Origin: Mytilus californianus
Taxonomy: Eukaryota > Mollusca > Bivalvia > Mytilida > Mytilidae
Assembly: GCF_021869535.1 (NCBI RefSeq)
Contig: NW_026262582.1
Coordinates: 59,532,851-59,596,850 of the forward strand
DNA length: 64,000 nt
Direction: 5' to 3'
Shown here in pieces: positions 1 to 13,409 of this stretch. Numbering within the stretch: the stretch's first letter is position 1; every line of letters begins with the position of its first letter. The position numbers and the translations under genes were made by a program. The notes under the pieces were generated by a model. It searched no databases and was not told the DNA's origin. It worked only from the letters and a program-made list of their open reading frames with translations.

Positions 1-883
1 CAAAACAAAAAAATATTTTGATTGTCATTTTTATTCTATTTTGAAGAGTTTTTCTGTCATAGATATATCTACTACGTTACACGGATTTTTGTCGATCTCT
101 TATAGTTATCAGTTTTAAATATCTAAAACTAAATGGTATAGAAGATATTGTGTTCGAATAATGTTAATTTCATTATTTTACATCATTAACATACATTTCT
201 TATTTTTTTCTTATGACCAAGTGCATGCAAGCAGAAACAACAGTTCAATAATAACGAAGTATAACATGTATAAGACAGTGACCTGTTTTGAAGAAAGCTA
301 TTACCGACATTTTTTATTAAGTCGATCAATGTAATAAATGTCTCTAGCTTTAATAAAAGTGACTTCATATGAAGTCTTTATATCATTAAAATCATTTGAA
401 AGATTTTTCAAGCACACCACTTTGATGATAGTTAATGATAAGTTTTTTTTTTGTAGACATAACGCGCTTCTTGATCACTAAGTTTTAGTCTTGATATTTA
501 TAATGAGTTTGTTTATTGCCATCTCTTATCACAAACCCATGTGTTTTACTTTTTTATACTTTTGTTTGTGTTTCAATTAAAAACCTTCAAAACTTAATAA
601 TTATAGCCTCCGTGCTGTTTAAACCATCCACTCTTGGTGGTTGCAAAAGAAAAAAAAATAATAATCACTCTGTTATAAAATCGCTTACAGTTATCTTGTC
701 TTTAATTTTCGTCAAGTGATTTTAATTGATCAGTCTTTTTTTACAACATATCAGTTTGAAGTTGTTTATAACCCAGTTGTTTTAACCCTTGTGATTTGTT
801 TTCTGTTTCGAAAAGAAAAGTTGTTTTGCAAATGTTTAAACGTGAAAGTAACTTCCTTATAATACAATAAACAGTCACAACAC
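1..883. other. AT-rich non-coding sequence, no gene seen
   Basis: Only short stop-bounded frames without family motifs or flanking splice sites are present. No repeat structure was recognised. Confidence 0.5.
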
Positions 884-1280
884 TGTTTTAATGTAGGACA
901 ACAATGTTCAAACAGTTCAAGTCATCTTATGACCTTTGAGTCAAACAGTCATATAGGGCAAACAGTGCAAGTAAAACTGATGAACTTTGGGTCAAACATT
1001 ATTATGTCGACGATAAGATATTTAGTACACAGTTTAAGTCAAACTTATGACCTTTGAGTCTAACAGTCATGTAGGACAAACAGTGCAAGACAAAATTATG
1101 AACTCTCGGTCAAATAAAATTACGTCGACGATAAGACATGTAGGGCGAAAAGTTCAAGTCAAACTTGTGACCTTTGAGTCAATCATTAGTACGTGATGAT
1201 AAGTCATGTAGGACAAACAATTTAAGTCAAACTTGTGACCTTTGAGTCACACATTATTACGTAGATGATAAGACCGATTC
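884..1280. repeat. Degenerate minisatellite, unit about 50-70 bp
   Basis: Five to six imperfect head-to-tail units each contain a 'GTAGGACAAACAGTGCAAGTC' like block followed by 'TTATGACCTTTGAGTCA' and often 'ATTATTACGTCGACGATAAG'. The 'TAGGACAA/TAGGGCAA' blocks start near 893, 953, 1023, 1071, 1139 and 1208. Spacing is therefore irregular (48-70 bp), which suggests old units that have lost pieces. No coding frame runs through it. Confidence 0.75.
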
Positions 1281-1984
1281 AAAGTTACTAAGGTCTGGTC
1301 AATCCTATTCAACGGAAGTACACCGTAATATGTACGTTTAGTAATTCACTACTTGAGGTCCAAAACAATTCCAAGTTTGTGGATGATATTTTATCCTCTC
1401 TCCACGACAGAAATGTTGATATTTCAGCAGGAAAAGTCTTAAACAATATCCTATTTTATAAGCAATAATTATTTTTTGGAATATACCTTAACAACTTGGA
1501 ATTTAAAGCAAAAATGAAAATCCCACAAATACCCTTCAGCATGAAAAAATAAAAAGTAAAAAGTAAATTCGTCCTACTCGTATTAATATGAAATATATTA
1601 AATGCAGAAAGCCTTCACATATCTTTATAACGAATGATTTATTGTCGAGTCATCAACATGTTCGACTAAACAACTTTTTCAAGGTATCGGTTACTTCTCA
1701 AAAGTACGTTTCTAGACCAACCCCGAGTTTTCAAGGGATATTGTTGATCAATCCGTAGTGTCCACTTGAGTGTTGGTGAATTGATATTTCTTGTATTTGC
1801 AAACAATGTGCTGTCCATTTTTGACTTCATTGATATCGTGTACTGGTCTTATTTAATAAAAAAAAAATTCTTCATTCAAAAAAAATCATCACGGTTATGT
1901 TTGCATCTTGAAGTTATAATAGCAAAATTATATATGCAACCTATGTTCATTGTAAGAAAATTGACCACTTTGCAATATTAGAAG

Positions 1985-2720
1985 CACTTAATTGTTTTGG
2001 ATAATAATAATTCTTATTTTGTGAAGAACCACACTGATTCTATCAGAAAGTACACTGAAGATGATATTATGAAAATGCTGGACTTTTTAATCGACAATAT
2101 ATTTGTTGAGTTTTGAAGATTGATATTTCAACAGACAGTCGGTATTCCAATGGGTATTAATTGTGCACCCCTTCTGGCCGATTTGTTTTTGTACTCGTAT
2201 GAACCAGAATTCATTCAGAACCTTCTTAAAGACAAAAAGAAAAAGCACCTTTTAAAATTCTTTAATTTTACTTTCAGATATATTGATGATGTCCTATCAC
2301 TGAATAACCCATATTTCAGTCAGTACTTGCATCCTATATATCCCAGTGAACTTGAAATTAAGGATACAATTGATACAAGAAGGACTACTTCATACCTTGA
2401 TCTATTCCTCAATATTGACACAGATGGACGACTTCACACTAAAATCTATGATAAACGGGATGTTTTCAACTTCCAAATAATCAATTTCCCATTTTTTCAG
2501 CAGCAACATACCCTCTGCTCCGTCGTTTGGTGTTTACATATCTCAATTGATACGTTTTGCTCGTGCATGTTCACACTATACGGTCTTTATATACAGGAAT
2601 GTGCTCCTTACGCAGAAAATGCTCCAACAGAGTTATGAGGAGGAAAGATTAAAAATGACACTCCGTAAAATTTATGGACACCATCACGAATTTGTTGATC
2701 TATACGATGTTTCTTGTCTA
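1985..2720 (+). pseudogene. Decayed reverse transcriptase (YIDD type)
   Basis: The reading frame encodes a retroelement reverse transcriptase fragment. Visible motifs are KYTEDDIMKMLDFLIDNIF, GIPMG-x-NCAPLLADLF, the catalytic box RYIDDVLSLNN, SYLDLFLNID and TKIYDKRD. The frame is broken by a stop before the IPMG block (near 2115). It shifts near 2500, after NFPFF, where the expected SxPSFGVYISQLIR run continues in another frame. Similar motif order occurs in the antisense elements elsewhere in the window, so this is one dispersed family. A Penelope-like or related non-LTR origin is my best guess. There is no endonuclease domain and no terminal repeat. It is non-functional. Confidence 0.8.
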
Positions 2721-3541
2721 AACTAAATAATGACATGTTTACAACGTCTTAGATTGTGGTTTAACATCTATGTCGTCTGTCTGCTAAGTACCAAACATGT
2801 CCTATTCCAGAATATGACTGATTTGCCGAGTGTGAATGTGCATTACTATACGACGTGTCTCCGTATTTTATACATCCAACATTCATGTTTTTATTAATAA
2901 TGTTTCTGTTGTGGTTTCTGTTGGATAATGTGTTATGAATTATCGTTTGTAGTTCAAATAATTATAAAATAACCTTTCAATACCGTCATTATCATGATAA
3001 TTGTTTGGACTAGTATTGTGAAAATAATTGTTAGAATTTCAAGATTATATATTCGTTAAAAAAATACGTCACTGTTTGTGATGTCCTGTACTTTCTGTCT
3101 TTAATGGAAGATGTTCGTTGCTATTCTGTGGTTTACATGTTGTATCGACTATTATATTATTTATTTGTGTGTTTTTCTGTTAAGAGTGTTCTTGTGTGTG
3201 TTTGTGCTGTATTTCTGTCACGTAGTGTTGTCATTTTAGCGTTATTTCTTAACGTTGCCATATAAGCGGGAGGTTGGGCTAGCCATAAAACCAAGTTCAA
3301 CCCACCATTTTTCCTTAAAATGTCCAGTACCAAGTCAGGAATATGGCAATTGTTATCAAATAGTTCGTTTCTATGTATGTTGGCGTTTGTTTTTGTTGCA
3401 CTTCAGTGTTTCCGTTGTTCCTTTGTTTTCCTCTTAAAGTTGATGTGTTTCCCTCGGTTTTAGTTTGCAACCCGGATTTTTTTTCTCTCAATCGATGTAT
3501 GACTTTTGAACAGCGGTATACTACTGTTGTCTTTATTTAAA
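2721..3541 (+). repeat. 3' tail region of the reverse transcriptase element
   Basis: This T/G-rich non-coding stretch follows the broken reverse transcriptase. It ends with a block around 3508-3540 containing 'GAACAGCGGTATACTACTG' that looks like a repeat end. No gene frame is present. The extent is judged by eye. Confidence 0.45.
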
Positions 3542-6500
3542 CATCATCCGTTACACACAGTCTTACAATTGTTACAAGTTTTGATAAATTGAAAGAAAAC
3601 GAAGTTGAACAAACAAATGTTAACTAAACATGTATTTAATATAGTCTACTGCGATGATTAACCGGGTTTTTTAAAAAAAAACTATTTCTGTACATCAACA
3701 TAACACTACCTTAATTATTTCAAGAGACAATTTAGACAGAATGACATAACACAAAAGACGCCGATAAAACAGACTTAATATTACATTATTGGTCAATTAA
3801 CTGTTAATTCAGTGCGAAATTCAGGAACTTGAAGTAGCTATTACCTTTTCGTTTACGTCTTTTATATGTTTAATGATAACCTGCGATTAGCAAGACACAT
3901 GTCTGCTCATGCTGTTTGTCAGTATTCAGTTTTTCGTTCAGGGAGAATAAAAGGAGCCGTTATAAAAATACAGGTAATATTGCTTGTCTATAATCAGAGC
4001 TGCACTCTTCAGTTAAAAAGATAAATGATAGACAGTGATTTTATTCAAAATGTTGAATAATGCTAACTTTTAGTGTAAAAAAAACTATGCATTTATTGAC
4101 CCAATATTGCGATTGTATCTTTTTCGAAATGCTAAACTCAGTGCTCAAATAACAAACTAACACATGAGTACCACTTGTCAGTTGAATTTAGATTGAATCG
4201 ATTTGTTTTCCAAAGATAATTAGCATCACTTATTAATGCAAGCTAGTTTGTATCCCCATTCATGTTACAGTTCTGATATATTCTACTATAATCTGTTGAT
4301 ACTTGGAAAAACGAAATAGAAATTCTTAATCTTATCCTCATTTTTCGATTTGTGTGCGCACGAAATTGTTTTTGTTTTGTTTGAATAAGGTGTAATATTT
4401 CTGTATCATCTATTTATTCTTGTTATTGAAAAATCATTAAAAGATTTAAAGTTAATCATGCACAGAACTTTGCTAAAGAACATGGCAGTTATAACGTACC
4501 AATATTATGTCTTTGTAGTAATGTGTTATATAAATTATACCAAACGTGTATTCATTGTATTGGAGTGATCTAGTAACGTTACATTATTCCGACAGCAACA
4601 CCTTACAGGAAGAAAAACAAACATGTCCATGAGCAACTTCAATCGAAAATTATATTGCTAACATTCAATTTATATGTTCTATAATCAATCCAATTGTTGG
4701 AAAAAATGCTAAACGTTCTTGGACTGTTATTGTTAACGTTGATATGACCTGCGAACGTGTGTTCATTGACCAGAGGGAGTTTTGAAAAGACGAATCGCAG
4801 ACCTCGCAACACTATGAGTGCATTTTCTTTGTTCAATTATTAGTTGGAAATGTTTTCAGTCAATGTTTGCAATATTCGCTATAAAACTAGAAAAGCACTG
4901 TTAATGTTTTTCGCTTGTTGATATAAGGTTTGAAAGATGCAACGATTTAGTGATTTTTTAAACTTTCAATAGGAATGTTCTAGACCAAAAGTAACGTTAG
5001 TCAATTGTTTCAAATGTTTAAAAGCAGAGAAGTCTAAACGAATTAGCAAGTCAAGATTAAAACAAATATTGTCATGCCACTTGTGCATAGACAAGCTGTA
5101 AATAAAACACAAATAATTTTTAAAAATAATGCTTTTTCCGAAATTTAATTTGACTAACTGTACAGTTTGTAGTGATATTCACAGTTACAACAAAACAACT
5201 AGTTATATATTTAATAAATCTGTTACATGGGAAAAGTATCGTCTCAGTGCTTCTGCATGACTTTCAGTCAACGTCCTTAAAACAGGTCAGTTGATTAACC
5301 CTTGCATACGCAAATTAAGGTTATGCAGATTGATTCATTAGTAATTAATCAAGTCTTACGGGCGATGACAATACAAACTATTTTAGCTCACAAAATTTAA
5401 GAATAAGGGATTTAACCTATATTCACGTAAAACTCATCACAAATAGAAGCACTATGTCCATTTATTAGAACAGTGCTGCATATACATGTTCAAATGAATG
5501 AAAGAAAAAACAACAAGTTTTAGGCAATTTCTGATGATATGAACAAAACGATTACGTAATTAACATTATCATACACCTCGTATGTTTCATTTGTTGAAGC
5601 AAAAAAACGGTCGTATTTTATTACGCTCAAAGCAGTTTTTAACTTTTAATCTTTCATTTTTTTTGTTGTTATTTATGATATCGATTAAATAACATATTTT
5701 CTATACCATTACTTTCACAAACCATTTACACACTTTACCTTCACCTATCACCTTAACTGTGGTTAATGATAATAAAATCAGTATACCAAACGCTAAACTG
5801 TATTGCATGCCGTACACTTCACTAACAGCTGTATCATACTTATAGACAGTACTAAACAGACATTTGAACGATACTGTACATCATAGCAATGTTCCTTTCT
5901 TTTAACACAGTTGACCTTTACAATAGGAAATAATTGAAACAAAGGGCCAAATGATACTATACAACATACGAGAGTCGAACAACTACTGCTAGCAAACAGA
6001 TTTACGATACATGAAAAAATGACTGATAACTGATGTAGCAGCGTTGTACGAACGTCACTGATGTGTTGTACGGACGATTTCCAATCGCTATATGATTAAT
6101 TGTCTTACAATGTACGTTTGGTACGTACATACGATTCAAACATTAAGCAAGTGTTCATTTGACAAATACAGGGGAAGTAAACAATTATGGATTGCGTTAA
6201 AAACAACGTTCTGCTTAATGTGTAGACGATCGTAAGGGAGTTGTGTTGTCTTAGTTTTTGCCATTTTTTGGGTTCATATCTGTTTGTATCGCAAAACCTA
6301 TTGATATAAAACAAAATGATTTTTGATAAACAACAAAACAAATATGAGATTTTCTCCCACATCGTGTAAGATTACTTTGTGATTTATGATGAGGTCAATT
6401 TAATGTATAACAGTGATCTTAGTTCTACAACATTACCGTCAATTAAAGTTGATAAATATTGATACTCTAAACGAAGTGCAAACAGGTTTAATTTTACGAT

Positions 6501-6830
6501 ATATCATATCTTGTCATCTATTGCTTTTATTTCCTTTAACCATCAAAGAAAAATCGAAGAATTCCGCTATTTGTAAACGAATGTACGATTTGCATAAACA
6601 TTATCTTTTTAGGAGAAATGTAGGTTATTGGAGATAGGATATGTGTTGTAACACAATTTTAGAATATGAATTTAACAACAATAATACTCATGATTATGAT
6701 AAATACTGTGTTAGCGTCCCATTTTGATGTCCCAATCTTCACGTTAGTTCGCTTTAAAAAGGTATACTAATAAAACATACCAGGGAGTACACCTTCTTCT
6801 TGTAACCTATTTATCTACAGTGTGATATAA
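3542..6830. other. No gene recognised
   Basis: AT-rich intergenic sequence. The few frames of 60-85 codons show no motif, no signal peptide and no matching splice pattern. Confidence 0.5.
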
Positions 6831-7144
6831 TCGGCTGAAGGGAAGTGAAACAAAAAATGTGTTTAAACTGTAACTTACATTAACTGGTATATGGACGTTT
6901 AAGTTTCTAAAATGTTTAGTTTTGATACCTCTTCTAAATGCCAAATATACTGCTTCTTTCTTAGACATCGTACAAGTCAGATACAAAACAAAGATAACAA
7001 AGAAACAGGCCGGAAACAACCTGCCATATAGTTTTTCTGCACTTGTAGTCAGGTCTTGACCTGACTACTCGTGCAGAAAAAACTATCCGGCAACGGTTGT
7101 TATCGGCCTGTTTCTTTGTTACCTTTGTATTGTATCTAATACCT
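6831..7144. mobile_element. Hairpin-ended non-autonomous element, copy 1
   Basis: A 3'-terminal hairpin is formed by arms at about 6977-7055 and 7059-7140. The left arm reads 'CAGATACAAAACAAAG...CAGGCCGGAAACAAC...GTAGTCAGGTC' and the right arm is its near-perfect reverse complement. About 145 bp upstream from 'GGCTGAAGGGAAGTGA' also match the second copy at 22480-22821, so hairpin and body move together. No coding capacity. A MITE or fold-back element is likely; the autonomous partner is unknown. Confidence 0.75.
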
Positions 7145-9767
7145 ATTGTAGTAAGTTAGTACAGTTTTGTCATGACCTAGCTATGAACAGTTGAAAGCAA
7201 AGCCTTGTTATTATTTAACTGCATTTTTAAATAACAATGTATGAAAAGTTAGTTATAAATATCTCCAAATACTTGACCCTTAAACAGACATATCTAATGA
7301 CAAAAATTAACATACCTTGGGAAAGGTTTTTATCTGAGACAATTCAAGCAATACATTGTTAGATTTCGTCTTCAAATTATCAGGACAAACTCTCAGCTAT
7401 ACAACAACCAGTTGTATTTAGTTGGATGAAAATCATCTCACCTTTAATCTCCCTTTCTGGCACACAAAAAACAAAATGAAGTATATGCAATATAACAGTT
7501 CTATTTATTTATGAAATTAATAGTTTTATGAATTAAGAGGTGTACACCAGTAAATGCATCGAAAAATAAGACGGGTAGATGGATCTTGAAATTATTTAGA
7601 AAGAACTATCTTAAACTGTAAACATTTTTTTTTAGTTTGTTAACAATTTGGGTCCTCCAAACAAGATGAAACGTTTCCGAAAAATGCCAAGACAGTATAT
7701 ATTTTTATATCTATGCGTAGCTTATCAGTAGGTCAACTTTTGTAAATAGACTTACAAAGATCAGCAAGTTTTCACTGTCATTTTAATGTGATCTTTAGGA
7801 TTTGTTTTGTAATATATTTCGAATATCCAGCTCACTTCCGTAAACCTCGAAAACAGTATCGATGAATTCCTCTTCAAGGCATTTGTATGATTTTTTTACA
7901 AATATTAGGTCTATTCTAATGGAAATGAAAAGATCAATAAGGTAAATTGAACGCAATGACCCTTTTTCTTTGGTATTTGTCGATTTGTTTGACTTTAAGA
8001 ACTGTGTACATATTGAAGATAAAAAATTTAACCGTAATATTTGAATTAACCAATTTCAATATGTAGCCTAAGTGTGAGCTTACTTCTTCTGCCATTGCAT
8101 GAATCTGTATAGTCCTTTAAAGACATAACATATACACACAAATGCGAAATTTAGAAGAAGAAAAAAAGTGTATTAGTCGTGCTTACTGGCATAACATTGT
8201 TATTTTTAAAATATTTTGATCAAATGCTACTCAAGATACCGAGATAAGTCATGCACGCGATTACTGATAATTATGAGGTTATCAATTGCCAACTCCCAAG
8301 TAATTCTGCAAGAGATAAAATGTTTATTGTGTAATTCACAAGTAGTTTGTATGACATGACAATATCTGTTAATTTCAACAAATAAATGCAAATTACACCG
8401 TGACTTTAGTTACAATAACCAGTTATAATTTACTATCGTTGACAACACAAACGACGTTCCAGTTTTTCAAACTGCATTTGTGAGTTATGTTCTAAATTGG
8501 AAACGAAATGTGGTCGAAAACAGACTTGTAATGGTTCATGCACAGGCATTTTAATGAAATACGTTAATACGAGCATATGCAATCTGGAGCATACGAGCAT
8601 CATGTAATTATATCCTTCGCCTTTCTATTTTATAATGTAATCTGGTTGTTGTAATATTTTAACAATATTCAGTGATATGTATGGATAAAAAGTAAAGTGA
8701 AGAAATACTAGATCAGGTAGTTGAAACTAACAGTTACGTTTGATTTCAGTGAAACGAATGTTATTGACTTCGATAAGTTAAGATTATAGTACAAAATTCG
8801 ATTAGGTAAGATTGTGAAAGCGTGTTTATGATCAGATAGTATTGTACATGTATCATATTATCAAGTTGTGCATGTTAATAGCGGTAACCTGAAAATGCAA
8901 ATATATATAAAAGCTGCTTTAATCGAGACTGCATATGGACTATGTGAATGCATTTGAAGTCATATTTTACAGATATTTCTGCATTAATGTATATAGTTAC
9001 ACGTTATTTTTTGGCAAAAACAAAATTATTTAAATGTCATTGCAATGCCCTTAACGTTGAAAAATACATTAATCAATTACAATTTCTATTGGTTAATTAT
9101 AGTTCCCTCTGCGAGTTTGGCTTTGTTGTTACTATGTGTTGGATATACGGTGTCTCTTCAGCTCCATTTTGAAAGTTGAATTCCCTTTATATTTCTAAAT
9201 ATTCGTCTTCATATCTGGTGATGCAAAGACGTATGTTCATTCATGATTTGGCATCTCTATTTGTATCTCTCAAAACTGATTCAATGCGTGAACATGCATT
9301 TATGTAGTGTACATAACAAATGGTCAGTAAAACTATGCACACTGGAAGCTTACAAGTAGCTACTTCTAAATATATGTCAGCAAGTGTTTCAGACTAATTT
9401 GTATTCTGACGTCATCTTTCAAAGTACAATTTGATTTTTTATCACGATGACAAAACCTACGGTTTTGCTATGAATAGGAGAAAATATATAAAACCGTACA
9501 CTAAAAAGCCTATACAGAAGAATTACTTTCAATACTTGTCAATCAACTTGATATTCAAGGCGAGATTCGTATATTTAACCTCTATTATCTGTCTATTCAA
9601 GTCATCGGTGTTGGGCCATACCAACGGAACAATAACATTATAAGATTTTGTCAGTTAATTGTACGTGGTATATTATATTGGGAGAATGGCATAGTAACAG
9701 TACTGGTAGCAGTTTATGTCTATTATCACAAGAGTAGTCTGTCCCATTTTCAGGTTAACTTTTATAT
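7145..9767. other. No gene recognised
   Basis: AT-rich sequence with short frames only. A TATAAAAG-like box lies near 8905 but no supported transcript follows it, so it is not called a promoter. Confidence 0.45.
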
Positions 9768-10499
9768 ACTGCAATAACAAATCATGCTCAAGTACAATAA
9801 ATTGCAATACTGCTGTATTTTGTATGCAATACGCAAAAGACGGAAATTCAAACGTTTTATACCGATTTACTTCTGAACAATATAAGATATCGTTTTTTAT
9901 TATTATTTTGAAAATGCTACGCATCATTTTGAAGCCTTAGTTTAACTGTAAACAAGTTATCATACTCTTGTATGCAAGTATGTTCATGCATATTCATGTT
10001 CACACATCAATAAGGGAATATTTCACTGTAGTAGAAATTGTAAATATAATACAAATCCGTGCGCATGAAATGTAAAGAGATATGTACCAGACAAACCGTT
10101 TGCCAGTACGATGTGATAAACGTTGAAAATTATCAAAATAAAAGAAAACTTCTGTCAAAATGGTTTAATCTCTTTTACGCATATCTACCATTTTAGACAT
10201 AAAAGCACACCTTCAAACAATTTGATTACACTTATTTGAACCGAATAAACAACATACAAAAGAATGTCGCCTTATAAAAATCAAAATCAGTATAAAAAAT
10301 GGAGAATATACGAAGGGCAATCAAAAATTTTAAAATGCACTCAGCAAAAAAAGAAATGAACAGGTCGGGTTCAATTTGAAATGAAGTTAAAAATACATTT
10401 ATTAATGAATGCAGATGATCAAATATTTATTTTAAGTACTAGTACATGAAAGCATGAAATATAAATTCCATTACGATCAATTTTGAAAATGTCTTTGTG

Positions 10500-11023
10500 T
10501 ATTATTGGTGATCTGTATTATAAAGGCTGAAGTGACGGAGTAGAAACAAAGGTATTTTACAGAAAGCTCATTTGTAAATAACCCGTGAACCTATATCATT
10601 TTAAAAGATTGGTATGAAACAGCCGATTGTCATTGCTATTGTGAAATACCTTTATGCTAAGATTGGACCTTGATACCTGTAAAACAGTATTGACTGTCCT
10701 TAGGCTGGAACATTTCAAACTGAAGTCACCGCAGAATTCAAGGTTCACAATAAGACAATGTCCAGCTATTGACAATAATCATATCAAAATGGATCGCCCA
10801 CAATTGCACTAGAAATGGAAAGTCTAGCATCCCTTCACGAACCCAAGACCTGTATATCCGGGTATTACATCTACGAAATCGAACAGTTACTGCTTTGACT
10901 ACTGCTGCTGATTCTAAAGTGAAGGAAAAATATTTGTTGGCTCGGACATTCTATAAGCTTTCTCTTGATCGTTACTGTCATACATTGATTGTCTACGCTT
11001 TGACGAAATGGTATCGAAAGTAG
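10500..11023 (+). pseudogene. Tc1/mariner-like transposase relic (copy A)
   Basis: The frame at 10769-11023 contains TRTQDLYIRVLHLRNRTVTALTT, with the R-x-D-x-x-I-x-x-x-x-x-x-NR-x-x-TA spacing typical of the N-terminal helix-turn-helix region of Tc1-like transposases. The DDE catalytic part is absent, and upstream and downstream frames do not continue. The same relic sits at 20129-20652 in the duplicated copy with only a few residue changes. The family call rests on a short motif. Confidence 0.5.
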
Positions 11024-13409
11024 TTTAATACCCTAATACTTTAATACAGTTGTTATCCATTCATTTGATGTGTTTGAGCTTTTGATTTTGCAATTAGAAA
11101 AGGGATTTTCCGTTTTCAATTTTCCTTGGAGTTATTTTTGTTATATATTTTTTAACTGCACAGGTAAATCAATAAAAACAAATATTGCAACGTTTATAAA
11201 CGACCTTTTCTTGGATGTATTTGTACATTTAGACACTTTAACTAATTTGGTCAATGTAATTTAAGCACAAACAATCAAAATGTTACCCCAAACAAATATT
11301 CAAAATTGTCTTCATATGCCTCAGAATATGTTGAATTTGTATTTGTCAGATATGTTTTACATATTTCGTCATCAGATGAATTTTAATTTCACGAAATAAA
11401 AGGGCCAATATTGACCAATCGTAAACTTACTCCTTTGTAAAGTCCACTGTGATGATTCATCTAAAACAAAATTAAGACACAATACTACAGAATTTTACTC
11501 TAACACAGTCATTATGAAGTGTATGACGTACGACGTATCACAGTGTACTTAACTAATCTTGTTACTTTGAATATATTTCAATGTTGTTACATGTTAGAAA
11601 CACAAAGGATATGGGTTATGCATCCATGACACAAAAAACAAAAAACAAACAAAGAAACATCGCTTTTATTGCTGTTCTTTGCCCCTAAATCAACACGAAA
11701 AAAACCTCTAACTGCAAGTTTGAGACAGCCAGGAACACCGGTTTGAGAGTAATTCTGTGCAAAAAAGTTTTCGGAAAGACTTTGTAAGATGTAACACCAC
11801 CAAATAGGGCCCGGTCAATAAGAACATACTAAAAAGTAGTACATATTTAAAAAAAAAATAGCTCCTACGCATAGGTGTTAATATCAAACCGTGTAGAATA
11901 TATTTTGGTTATTGAGGTGTCAAATGAAAGGTAAAGGTCCCGAAACTATTCCCCCTTGTGGTTCCAAAATATTATGATATCATATATACCATACCGGCGT
12001 CAAACGTGAACACTAGACATTAGACTGCGCTTCAAAATATAAATTTTGACAAAAAGAACATGTTTTATGATAAATGTCTCATTGATGAAATCACATAATT
12101 CACATTTCAGGATAAAAATACTGAACTTCACCAGACATTGTATTCAATAATGATATATTATGCAGTGAAATCAATCCATTGTTACAAACATCTGGTCTTA
12201 TAAAATGTGTTTGATAGATAATTATGTATTGCTACACATTTAACAAATGTGTGGAACTATATTCTGTCGATTATATGTATTTATCATGTTTATAATCTTG
12301 CATTGTACCAGGTAAAGCTTTTATCCGACTGTTCATGAAATCTCTTTTCAATTCAGGAGCCTCAATTAGTGGCTGTCTTTCATATTTATTTCTAGTATTT
12401 TATCGCATTGAAATAAAAAAGAATCTAGATGTAGTATGATTGGAAATAAGAAAATGTTCCACCAGTGCTCATACAAGAAAAGGGCTAGACAAAATTGAGT
12501 ACCGATAGCCATGTGCCACATGTCACCATATGAATAAAAATACTACTACAGAACGAATTACTGAAACCTAAAGTGGAAGCAATGAAATTCAGATTGAACT
12601 GGAATATATACATTTGACTGTAGACAGGGCATGAACTATCAGGTTTTCTGAAAATGTCTGTGAACAATCCTGTCATTAAAAAAGACTTGGGTAGGCAGTT
12701 ATATTTGTTACATGTCATAACGAATATTCGTGTATAAAACTTATCAAATACAACATTAGAAATTAGCAGGTACATTTCATGCTACATTGTTTAAATGTGT
12801 ATATACAATTGGTTTTGACCTTCACAACAAAATTTTGTTGAGTTTGCTTTTGTCACTCAGTGTAATTCCTTACAAGCCATTACGTTAAGGAGTCCACTTC
12901 AAACAAATATTACTGCATTTGAGTGCATACTATCGTGCTCATGATATTTTTCAATAATTATGAAAATACAATTTTACCTAGCCTAGAGCGTCCGTGAAAC
13001 CACTTACTTTTATCAAATTAAGCTAAACATGCTTTTGGTCATATACTGTATCTGTAGTTGACGAAGACACACAGTTGAAATCGAGTTATCTTCCGTTTAC
13101 CATATAACATATCCACTAAATAAACTGCGAATAGGTTGAATCTCAATATACAAAAGAATTGTATTCATGTCTGAAAAAAGTAAAATCACAAAAATACTGA
13201 ACTCCGAGGAAAATTCAAAAAGAAAAGTCCCCAATCAAATGGCAGAATCAAAAGTTCAAACACATCAAACGAATGGATGACAACTGTCATATTCCTGACT
13301 TGGTACAGGCATTTTCAGTAGAATGCTAAATTCATTAATATAACGAAATCTGTTTTGGGATATCTCAGTTGAGTAGCAAAGTTGTTTTATTTAGTGTGTA
13401 CATAGTATA

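Noticed and set aside
8895-8915. TATA-like box 'ATATATATAAAAGC'
   Set aside because: No supported exon follows; TATA strings are common in this AT-rich DNA.
12485-12775. 96-codon minus-strand open frame, also open at 23817-24107 in the duplicate
   Set aside because: The clear differences between copies (I/M, P/L, D/N, I/C region, V/E) are all replacements; there is no motif or splice context. It is open only because of recent duplication.
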